Source: Symbiodinium kawagutii
Taxonomy: Eukaryota > Sar > Dinophyceae > Suessiales > Symbiodiniaceae
Direction of reading: 5' to 3'
DNA length: 64,000 nt
Assembly: GCA_009767595.1 (NCBI GenBank)
Contig: VSDK01026443.1
Span: 112,326-176,325, forward strand
Positions within the stretch are counted from its first letter, which is position 1, and each line of letters begins with the position of its first letter. Shown here in pieces: positions 52,801-60,058 of the stretch. Made by a program: the position numbers and the translations under genes. The notes beneath the pieces were generated by a model. The model saw only the letters and a list, made by a program, of their open reading frames with translations. It was not told the DNA's origin and ran no database searches.

Positions 52801-54729
52801 ATTGGTCGCTGCTCTCATGGCCTTTCTCCTCCTGGTCGCAGTCATCGCCTCCCAAAAAGGATGTGGCTATGTCAAAACCCAAATAGTGCAAGTGGCCAAC
52901 GTCACAAAGGATCATCACAGGACCAGTTGTTACGAGTTGTTAGTATGCTCGTCGCGACTTTCGCCGGTATCACTTCGCTGGTTGGGAGGCAATTTCACCA
53001 CATCCTGAACTACCTGCGGGATGGGACGCTTCCCATTGGCGCGGTATCCCATGCTGAGGTATTTGTTGCGTGGTGAAACCATCCGTGGTGTTGTAAGTGC
53101 CACTTGTTGACTATTCATGATCATTATTGTACATCATTGTTTTGATTATAGCCAGTGTGTAATCAGCCAATAAGCAGTGATTCACGGCTGGACGATATAG
53201 TCAACAAAAAATAGGTATATAAATATATGCGGATACAACCATAGGGAATATGGTTTAGGACTCAACGGTGAATGGGTGATTAGAGGGGTAATACTCTACT
53301 TCGTAACTAGGTGGGATTGTGTTGGACTATTGCATATGGCTGTTTCTCAAAATAGGGGTACCCTCAAATCATCCATTAATAGTCATTTATAGTAATAAAC
53401 CAGCTACTTTTTGGGGCCCCCTATTTTGAGAAACCACCACATCTGGGTGATCCCATGTTCAGCCGTTGTAGGATTGCCATGAACTACTTTGGAGAAGCCA
53501 CCTGTGTGATGCTCTCTCCATGACTTCAAAACGTCAAAGGCCTGCCCCCCCAAAACGAGCCAGCACTGGCTTTCCGCAGCTCCAGAAGGTGTGTCCCCCA
53601 AACTGTACAAAGTCATCATCTATTCTTCAATTGGGGATGATAAGGGTGTTTTGCTGGGTTATCATCTACACACACACATCCCCCAACTCGAACATACTTC
53701 AACATCCCACCCTTGTGATCTTCCTGTCCAGTTCATCCAGTTCCAATCCCTAGCGCTGCCTCACCGGGGTGACACTTCAGTGTCCCAGCCACCCACTGAG
53801 CTCAGCAGCTGGCATAGACGATGGCCCTAAGCGCAACCAGTTCCCACGTTAGGTCACCAGCCCCAGTCACTACAACGGACAAGGGTAGAAACCAGCTGGT
53901 TACCTGCTATTTCATGGTAACTCGAAGCATAGGGAGTGGATATTATCCAACATAAAGATTGCAAATGTCGCCAGCATTTGCAACTGATTTAGGCATGGTG
54001 TAAACGTGGGTTTGTCCATCAATGGTGGTACCTACTAACCATCAAACCAAGCCATTGTGGATCGAGAAACCACCCGTCGTTGGGGTACACAATTTTTGGA
54101 CAAACCCATACGTGTATAGATGACGCTGTTCCATTTCTGGCTGAGATTTTCGGACATTGATTGCCATTATTGCCCATCATCGTTGACCACTCTTAAGTAT
54201 GGACCATTACGAGTCGCCAATAGTCACTGACAACTGCAACCAAGCCAGATTTTTTCTAATGCAATTGATGATTCGCCATTCATCAAGATCATTATTGGCA
54301 TTTAAGTCTGAACCATTTATTACTGTAACTGTTGGTTAACTATTCGTGACCCATAATGCGAAAAACATGATAGTCTTACCATTGGTCATTATCCATCACT
54401 AACCATTTTTGAAAACCATCATGACCCATCACTGTTGACATCTTGATTCACAACAATCGTTAATAAACCATCCTTAACCATATGGTTAATGACCACTACT
54501 ACCAATCAACCATCCCTACAAATCATCAACCATCATCAACCATCATTAGTCATCACAAACCATCATCAACCATCATCAACCATGGTTACCTTACAGAGCT
54601 ACCATGTCACCCTTCCGAACCACCACCGTGGTTACCCAAGCAGCTTTCCCCACGGCGTCGTTCACGACCGCCGTGATCTCCATCTTGGAAGGTCTCTCCC
54701 GGGTGGATCGCTTGGAATTGCTTCGGGAG
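49791..54729 (+). CDS. Spliced gene: KCTD-type BTB domain protein (partial)
   Basis: Exons at 50563-50607, 51379-51417, 52139-52226, 52989-53038 and 54692-54729 join in phase to give a BTB/T1-type domain. Its parts are HLNVVG (normally LNVGG), a TIQVSLDDLQ helix, DADGCYFIDRDGR|QFHHILN, YLRDGTLPIG|LSRVDRLEL and LLRE. F-I-D-R-D-G followed by H-I-L-N-Y-L-R-D-G is diagnostic of KCTD proteins. In animals many of these are oligomeric adaptors for cullin-3 ubiquitin ligases; that role is inference here. A further exon at 49791 is likely. The domain should continue with A-x-F-Y, not found before the retroelement at 55.69 kb, so the gene probably continues beyond it. Every donor from 50607 on is GC. 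Confidence 0.8.
49935..50085. repeat. (TA)n tracts with TTTCACAATATA units
   Basis: Three TA runs separated by near-identical TATTTCACAATATATATA pieces, in the intron before 50563. Confidence 0.9.
50250..50348. repeat. Family A foldback element
   Basis: GGTTCTTGAAATGCTGGGAAC at the left and GGTTCCTCCTATTTTGACAA at the right. The loop holds TTTATTACTATACTATATA. Confidence 0.65.
50563..50607 (+). CDS. KCTD-like gene, exon (VVHLNVVG)
   Basis: Acceptor TCCTGCAG|TTG and GC donor CTGC|GCTTAT, 45 nt, phase 1 to 1. VVHLNVVGHPVPVQL matches the first strand of the BTB/T1 fold, with V in place of the usual first G of GG. Confidence 0.6.
50725..50828. repeat. Family A foldback element
   Basis: TGTTTCTCACAATGGGGTAT at the left, TCTCCCCATTTTAAGAAACC at the right. 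Loop contains CATTCATAGTAGTAAAC. Confidence 0.7.
51379..51417 (+). CDS. KCTD-like gene, probable exon (TIQVSLDDLQIR)
   Basis: Acceptor CTCCCAG|GTA and GC donor CGCA|GCTCTT, 39 nt, phase 1 to 1. It fills the position of the conserved F-x-T/V-S-x-x-T-L segment. Confidence 0.5.
52139..52226 (+). CDS. KCTD-like gene, exon (DGCYFIDRDGR)
   Basis: Acceptor ATCTCAG|GAT and GC donor GGGAG|GCTCCG, 88 nt. ASWKVLKDADGCYFIDRDG is the core of the KCTD BTB domain. Reading through the donor would break the motif, while splicing restores it. Confidence 0.85.
52989..53038 (+). CDS. KCTD-like gene, exon (HHILNYLRDGTLP)
   Basis: Acceptor TGGGAG|GCA and GC donor ATTG|GCGCGG, 50 nt. QFHHILNYLRDGTLPI follows DRDGR without a gap in the family alignment. 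Confidence 0.88.
53342..53434. repeat. Family A foldback element
   Basis: GTTTCTCAAAATAGGGGTAC pairs with GGCCCCCTATTTTGAGAAAC almost perfectly. Loop CATTTATAGTAATAAACC. One of the cleanest copies. Confidence 0.85.
54692..54729 (+). CDS. KCTD-like gene, exon (RVDRLELLRE)
   Basis: Acceptor TTGGAAG|GTC and GC donor GGGAG|GCGAGC, 38 nt, phase 1 to 0. LSRVDRLELLRE fits the E-L-L-x-E-A helix after the LRDG strand. Last recognised exon before the retroelement. Confidence 0.75.
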
Positions 54730-55687
54730 GCGAGCGACGGTCAATGGTGATGCTTGGGCGCTCGTCCATTGAGATTTCACCATGGGTTCATAGAGGTTAA
54801 ACGTGGTTAAAGTGGTTGATTCCTAGTAAACTCCATGGGTTCATAGAGGTTAAATGTGGTTGATTCCTAGTAAACTCCATGGGTTTATAGTGGTGAAATG
54901 TGGTTTATAAGGGGTAGAACCATTGGTTCCTCAGGGGGGGATAGCCAACAATAGTGTCATAACCATAGGTTGATTAGTGATGTGAATGTTCATTTGGCTG
55001 TTTCTCAAGCCATAGGTGTACCCCCAAGTTGTGGGTAATTCATTGTACATGGTGATTGTTGGATGATAACGGAAAGTACCCCTATCTTGAGAACCCCCCC
55101 GATTTAATTAATGACAATGAATGTCCATTGGCATTGTTATTTTTCAGCCAAGGTGAGTGGTGCAGACTCTCATAAAGGGTGACATTGGTGGCTCGTGTAC
55201 CCCGTTAACGCTGGTTGGTGTACCCCTATAGGCTGGTCGGTTTCCCTACTAACTGCCGACCATGTTTGGTTAACGGGTCGGTAGTACCACCATTATTTTG
55301 TCACAAACCTGAATGGCTAGTTGATAATTCCAATGGTTTAGATTCAAATGGTTGGTGAATGGATGATGGCTGATGATACTTGACAATGGTAGTTTAATGT
55401 TTCATCTACCAGGGAAAAGCGGTTGATGATAACGTGTGATATGATGATGATATGATCCGATATGCAGGATGTGCAAAATTTGGTTTGTTTTTGGGGATGA
55501 TTATCATCCGAAAAAAGTCCATGATGATTATCAAAGAAACAGCCTCGATCTACATAAGGGCAAATCAGAACTGTTCCATATAACTCGATGAGTTTTGATC
55601 ACAGGTCTCACGTAAAAATGATGTATAGGAAATATGTAAACAAACTAGAGCATATATATATATATATGCATAAATTTATATATGTAC
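54730..55687. other. Probable KCTD-like intron, 5' flank of retroelement
   Basis: Starts with a direct repeat of CCATGGGTTCATAGAGGTTA and TGATTCCTAGTAAACTCCAT (54780-54900). A family A copy follows at 55000-55096, then AT-rich DNA with a TA run at 55652-55668 next to the insertion point. No exon was recognised. Confidence 0.5.
55000..55096. repeat. Family A foldback element
   Basis: GTTTCTCAAGCCATAGGTGT at the left; GTACCCCTATCTTGAGAACC at the right. Confidence 0.7.
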
Positions 55688-55755
55688 TTACGGTTTCGGA
55701 ATTAAAGAGGAACAGTTTGAATCAACCAGTCTTTCCTATCGCAGTTTCGGCTTAA

Positions 55756-55968
55756 ATGGATAGAGGGGGGCCGCACCATTTAGTGCACTCTTGTGGGTGC
55801 CTGGTGTGTGCCTCCTTTCGCCGGCTGCACCATCTGGCTCTCTCTCCTTTGTCTCGAGAGGGGTTAGCCCAGCTGGCAGTGCGGCGTGGCCGGGGACTCT
55901 ACGTGGAGTTTTTGGACTACACCTGTGGACCTGCCGTGTCCTGCACTTGGAGGAAATCAGCCTCCTGA
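55756..55968 (+). CDS. Short Cys/His-containing 5' ORF of retroelement
   Basis: ATG frame of 70 codons starting MDRGGPHHLVHSCGCLVCAS. The second copy has the same frame at 63002-63256 but is 14 codons longer, with a TTCPCGPAVSC segment, because copy 1 lacks 42 bp. It overlaps the SR-rich ORF in another frame and may be its true N-terminus through frameshift or splicing. The cysteines suggest metal binding, but no known finger was recognised. Confidence 0.4.
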   Translation: MDRGGPHHLVHSCGCLVCASFRRLHHLALSPLSREGLAQLAVRRGRGLYVEFLDYTCGPAVSCTWRKSAS

Positions 55969-56659
55969 TCCCGTGCCCGAGAAAGCGGCACCTGCTGTAA
56001 CTCCTGTGCCAGGGAGTGAATCTGCAAAGGAGGAGAAGGAGGACAAGGGACCCCTCCGGGAAAAACCTGCTGAGAAAAAGAAGAAAGAGAAAAAGCACAA
56101 GGTGAAGAAGGATCGCACTGAGAAGGCCCGCCGGAAAGAAAAAGGAGGCAAGGAAGTGAAGGAGGCCAGCCAAGAAAAAGAGAAGGCCTCGTCTTCTCGT
56201 CCTGCCCGTCATAGCCCAGCGGTTAGTTGCCCTGAAAGCTCCGGAGAAAGGAGCCCTTCTCTTCCTCAAGCGCCTCCTGTGAGCCCCGTGGAGGAAACAG
56301 TGGCTCGTGAGCTGGAAGAGAGAGAGGATCGAAGAGCTCGACACTCCAGCAGTGGAGACTCCAGGTCACCTTCGCGGAGAAGAAGTCCCAGGCCAGGTCC
56401 TGCACTTAGGGAGCGTGAGCGGTCCCCTTCCGCTCGACGAGATAGCCGAGAACCTGAGCCGAGGAGTTCATCCGGTCATCTCCGTCCCCCAGAACCAGTT
56501 GGACCTCCACCTGGTTACTTTGCGGACCCGCCTTGGTACTCGTCTTGGTGGAGATCTTCCCAAGGAAAAGGCAAGAGGAAAAGAGAAAGAGGTGAGGACA
56601 TCGCTCGCTTTGGACCTGATCCGAAGCGGAAGGCAGAGAGACTCCGAAAAAGTAGATGA
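55886..56659 (+). CDS. SR/lysine-rich Gag-like ORF1
   Basis: Frame of 257 codons. The first part is Glu/Lys-rich (EKKKKEKKHKVKKDR), followed by an Arg/Ser region (RSPSRRRSPRPG, RERERSPSARRDS) and a Pro/Trp patch (DPPWYSSWWRSS). It resembles a nucleic-acid-binding Gag head and mimics SR splicing proteins. There is no CCHC knuckle. Its TGA at 56657 overlaps the next ORF's ATG at 56656, which suggests coupled reinitiation. The same ORF in the second copy is at 63132-63947 and is 14 codons longer. The initiator is uncertain. Confidence 0.65.
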   Translation: MAGDSTWSFWTTPVDLPCPALGGNQPPDPVPEKAAPAVTPVPGSESAKEEKEDKGPLREKPAEKKKKEKKHKVKKDRTEKARRKEKGGKEVKEASQEKEKASSSRPARHSPAVSCPESSGERSPSLPQAPPVSPVEETVARELEEREDRRARHSSSGDSRSPSRRRSPRPGPALRERERSPSARRDSREPEPRSSSGHLRPPEPVGPPPGYFADPPWYSSWWRSSQGKGKRKRERGEDIARFGPDPKRKAERLRKSR

Positions 56660-58050
56660 GACGAAGGCCAGCTGCTGCTGGTCACCATAGGCCAGCCGCT
56701 GCCAAAGCTCCTGCAAGACCAGTAGCTCCCAAGCGTCCTGCTCGACCTGGCCGTGGACCTAGAGCTGCAGTTGCTCTGAGTGTTGAGGAGCAGTACAAGA
56801 AGGGCGACGAGGTCGAGGCTTACCAGGTCCCACCGGCCTGCTTGGAGCCAGGCCATTGGTTGACGGCCACCGGAGGGAAGTACTACGGTGAGGACTGCGT
56901 GGTAGCTGGTCGTGTCCGAAGGGTGACTTTACTTGGACCATCGGTGGAAGTGTCCATTGCACCTACGGGCACGCAATCTGAGGCACTCCTCAGGTACTGC
57001 ACTGCTCAGGGACACCCCGAGCTTCGTCTTCACCTATGCCCACCGGATTGCGCGAGAACATCCACAGGAGCCGACCTCGTCCACGTGGCGAAGATCAAGA
57101 AGTTAGAAGAAGCTTCAGCCAAGACATGGGAAGAGAACTTGGTGGCACCGGACGAAGTGGCACCTTTGAGAGCAGAAGAGGCAGCATGGAGAGACCGAGA
57201 GAGAGAGGCCGCGCAGAAGGCCAAAAGCTCCTCCAGCAGCGGAGGAAAAGGAAAGAAGAAAAAGAAGAAAAAGAAGAAGAAAAAAGAAGAGAAGGAACCC
57301 AAGAAGGTAGTGGGCGGTCGTACAGTCGCCCAGAAACCTCTGGCGTTGCTGTTCGAAGGGACTGGCCTCGACCCAGATGCCACCGTGCGTCGAAGAGTGG
57401 CAAAGAAGGTGAAGAAGAGATTGAAGCGCAACAAGAGCTCTTCATCGACGGGATCCAGCAGTTCGAGCAGCAGCCCAGACACCGCCAAGAACGAGGACAT
57501 CTTGGAGGACCGCAGCAAGGTCCACAAGGTAGCCACCTTGGGACCGGGTCTTTTGACCTCGTCATCGATCCAGTCAATGAAGGATTTCCTCGTCCAGTCG
57601 ACTGGAACCGTATGGCACATGGACGACAAGACATTGCCGCCTCTGATGCTGCAATACACCCGCACCTTTCTGGCGCACAAAGCGTCAGGGGGGCTCCTGA
57701 GGGAGCTAACCACGCTTGCGTGGGTGGGGGATTTAGTCCTCCAAGGACGTTGCGCGGAGGGATTGGACGCGATTTCCCAACGCATGAAATCGTTGGAAAT
57801 GTCCATCTCAGGCCAACCTTGGTCAACAGGCCAAAAGATCGAGCTGGTGCCGCCGTTGGACACCAGCTTGTCCAGCAGAGCGGAGCTTCAGCTTGCGCAG
57901 CGCGAAGCAAAGCTCGATCAACAAGTCCGAGGTCGAGAAGCTCCTTGGGAAAAAGGAAAGGGGAAATCGAAGGGCAAAGACAGCCAGAAAGGAAAGGAGA
58001 AGCCCCGGGACAAGGGGAAGGGCAAGGACGATCCGAAGAAAAGCTCCTGA
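56656..58050 (+). CDS. Gag/capsid-like ORF2
   Basis: 464 codons starting MRRRPAAAGHHRPAAAKAPA. Basic Ala/Pro/Arg N-terminus; a folded-looking segment (GDEVEAYQVPPACLEPGHWL onward, about residues 50-150) that could be a small beta-barrel; a poly-Lys run (about 200-212); a Ser-rich stretch; an alpha-helical domain of about 120 residues (from ILEDRSKVHKVATLGPG); and a basic KGKGKSKGKDSQKGKE tail. The layout suits a structural nucleic-acid-binding protein. No family assignment was possible. The start codon overlaps the ORF1 stop as ATGA. Confidence 0.7.
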   Translation: MRRRPAAAGHHRPAAAKAPARPVAPKRPARPGRGPRAAVALSVEEQYKKGDEVEAYQVPPACLEPGHWLTATGGKYYGEDCVVAGRVRRVTLLGPSVEVSIAPTGTQSEALLRYCTAQGHPELRLHLCPPDCARTSTGADLVHVAKIKKLEEASAKTWEENLVAPDEVAPLRAEEAAWRDREREAAQKAKSSSSSGGKGKKKKKKKKKKKEEKEPKKVVGGRTVAQKPLALLFEGTGLDPDATVRRRVAKKVKKRLKRNKSSSSTGSSSSSSSPDTAKNEDILEDRSKVHKVATLGPGLLTSSSIQSMKDFLVQSTGTVWHMDDKTLPPLMLQYTRTFLAHKASGGLLRELTTLAWVGDLVLQGRCAEGLDAISQRMKSLEMSISGQPWSTGQKIELVPPLDTSLSSRAELQLAQREAKLDQQVRGREAPWEKGKGKSKGKDSQKGKEKPRDKGKGKDDPKKSS

Positions 58051-58148
58051 GATTGGAGCCCAGAAGTCACAAGGACAACAACGATGAGACTCAGCAGGTG
58101 GGGGGCGTGGCACAGCCCCGGAGTGGAGGTAACATCCTCCGGCATAGC

Positions 58149-60056
58149 ATGTTTCACACTTCCTTGGATGGTGCTGCCACATCGTCCGAGACGTTTTCTT
58201 TTTCCAAGCAAAGCCAAACCGATCACGGAGCCTTAGGCATGGGCCAAGACTTCGGTGAAAAAGCTGCTGCGGCTGGTGGGGGTGAGGGACTGTGTTTTCA
58301 AGACGTCGCAGTTTGGTTGGAGAGCAAGTTGGATAATTTTTTGGGTTTTTTCTGCAAGGCCAAGCCCACGGGCAGAATCTTTCCTCTGCCCACATCCTCC
58401 TTGACTCTCCACCAAATCTTCCCCGATTCCTCCCCTCAACTTGTGTCTGTTTTAAAGCTGTTAGTGTCCTCCCTGAACTCCTTGAACGGTGAACTTAGTC
58501 TTACAAACTCTTTACCCGAAGAAGTAACTCCCCTTCAAAAGAAGGTGCTGCAAGGACTCAGGTGCGACTGTGAAAGAGTCGTAGCTTGGGATGTAAAACA
58601 GCCCCTACTTGAATGGAGTGAGTTTTACCGGGTTAGAGGAGTAGACTACCGAGGAGAGGAGGTATTGACGGCTCAAACCATGAAGTGGGCCAACATTTGC
58701 CCATCCTTGCCTGATGAGGTAGGGACAATTCCTTTGGAATCAGTTGTGGAGTTAGGTTGCAAGCACTATGTCATGAATTTTATGGACTACCTTCTCCCGG
58801 AAGAGGAGCAAATGTACATAAAACCACCCCGTGTTATGGTACCTCCTGATGACTGGGATGAATTTTGTAGCAACCTCCTGGAAAGGGGAGTGTTTGATGC
58901 GATCCATGAGGACGACATCTACAAAGTGGATGGTCGGCCGATTTTAAACGGTCTTTTTGGAGTATCTAAGCATGAGTTTTGCGGCACTGTGGAAGTACTT
59001 CGTTTGATTATGAATTTAGTGCCAGCAAACGCGGTGGTAAGGCCCATTGATGGTGATGTTGCTACACTGCCAGGGTGGGCAAACATGACACCGCTCTGTT
59101 TGATGCCACATGAAAATCTTGTGGTATCGTCTGAAGATGTGCGTTGTTTCTTTTACCTTTTTAAAATGCCAAAGGCATGGCATCCGCTGCTGGGATTTAA
59201 TAGACCCTTGCCCTCACGTTTTAACGGCCAACGTCCGGGTAAGTGGTACCCTTGCGCAGCAGTCTTGCCTATGGGCTTTAAGAACAGTGTGTCGTTAGCC
59301 CAACACGTACATAGGTTTGTCTCCCGAAATGCAGTAGCTAGCGCAGGTCTGGGAGCCGACAGTGAGCTGCGAAAAGACAGAGGCTTCACCTCTGCTACTG
59401 ATATGTACAGAATTTATCTTGACAACTTTGATTCCCTCAGCAAAGTCTCGTCCAAGATGAGCGATGCTATAGAGGGAAAACTTTCTCCTTTAATCTTAGG
59501 TTTGCGAGAGGAGTATAGCTCCCGAAAAATACCGCGTCATCCCAAGAAAGGTGTGGCGTCTTCCTTGAAGGCTGAAGTGCAAGGGGCACTCCTGGATGGC
59601 AAAGAGGGAGTAGCCTACCCAAAGCCGGAAAAAATCTTGCGCTATGTACAGCTGGCTTGGCTGTTGCTCAAAGAGCAGCAAGCCACCCAGAAGCAAATGC
59701 AAGTCGTTTGCGGCGGCTTCGTATACTTTGCCATGTTTAGAAGACCGCTCCTGGGTGCTCTGAACGCTGTCTGGAGTTTCATCCAGTCCTTTGAAGGCCA
59801 TCCTCCGTTTGTGAAGTTTGAGTTGACCCCTATGGTCACTGAGGAGTTGGCCCGCTTTATAGGATTGGTTCCTTTAGCGTATATGGATTTCCGGCAAGAG
59901 GTGCTGCCTAGCATCACAGCCAGTGACGCATCCTTGTCAGGAGGGGGCATTGTAGTCAGCAAAGGCCTGACTCCTGCTGGAGCTGCGGCATGCTCCTGCA
60001 AAGTCCGAGGTGACCTAGTGGAGCCTTTGGATATCTGCGCGGTGCTGACTATATAG
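58149..60056 (+). CDS. Reverse transcriptase with start of RNase H
   Basis: The frame is open from 57036, but the part before 58050 is antisense-style noise over ORF2; the first ATG after ORF2 is at 58149. RT motifs: SSEDVRCFFYLFKMPKAW near 59126 (motif A with the first Asp), LPMGFKNSVSLAQHVHR near 59265 (motif B) and YRIYLDNFD near 59406 (motif C, with LDN where Y-x-D-D is usual). A thumb/connection follows, then ITASDASLSGGGIVVS near 59913, which matches the first RNase H strand and its catalytic Asp. The frame ends at TAG 60054-60056 just as the methyltransferase begins in another frame. It makes cDNA from the element RNA. Confidence 0.85.
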   Translation: MFHTSLDGAATSSETFSFSKQSQTDHGALGMGQDFGEKAAAAGGGEGLCFQDVAVWLESKLDNFLGFFCKAKPTGRIFPLPTSSLTLHQIFPDSSPQLVSVLKLLVSSLNSLNGELSLTNSLPEEVTPLQKKVLQGLRCDCERVVAWDVKQPLLEWSEFYRVRGVDYRGEEVLTAQTMKWANICPSLPDEVGTIPLESVVELGCKHYVMNFMDYLLPEEEQMYIKPPRVMVPPDDWDEFCSNLLERGVFDAIHEDDIYKVDGRPILNGLFGVSKHEFCGTVEVLRLIMNLVPANAVVRPIDGDVATLPGWANMTPLCLMPHENLVVSSEDVRCFFYLFKMPKAWHPLLGFNRPLPSRFNGQRPGKWYPCAAVLPMGFKNSVSLAQHVHRFVSRNAVASAGLGADSELRKDRGFTSATDMYRIYLDNFDSLSKVSSKMSDAIEGKLSPLILGLREEYSSRKIPRHPKKGVASSLKAEVQGALLDGKEGVAYPKPEKILRYVQLAWLLLKEQQATQKQMQVVCGGFVYFAMFRRPLLGALNAVWSFIQSFEGHPPFVKFELTPMVTEELARFIGLVPLAYMDFRQEVLPSITASDASLSGGGIVVSKGLTPAGAAACSCKVRGDLVEPLDICAVLTI

Positions 60057-60058
60057 GT

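Noticed and set aside
55736..56344. Minus-strand 202-codon ORF, duplicated at 62982
   Set aside because: It is the antisense of the Gag-like ORF1 region; duplicated only because the element is duplicated.
57030..57910. Two minus-strand ORFs of over 270 codons
   Set aside because: Antisense shadows of the lysine/serine-rich ORF2; their poly-Phe and poly-Ser runs mirror poly-Lys.
57036..58050. N-terminal part of the 1006-codon RT frame
   Set aside because: It overlaps ORF2 in another frame and is low complexity; protein-like RT sequence starts only after ORF2 ends.
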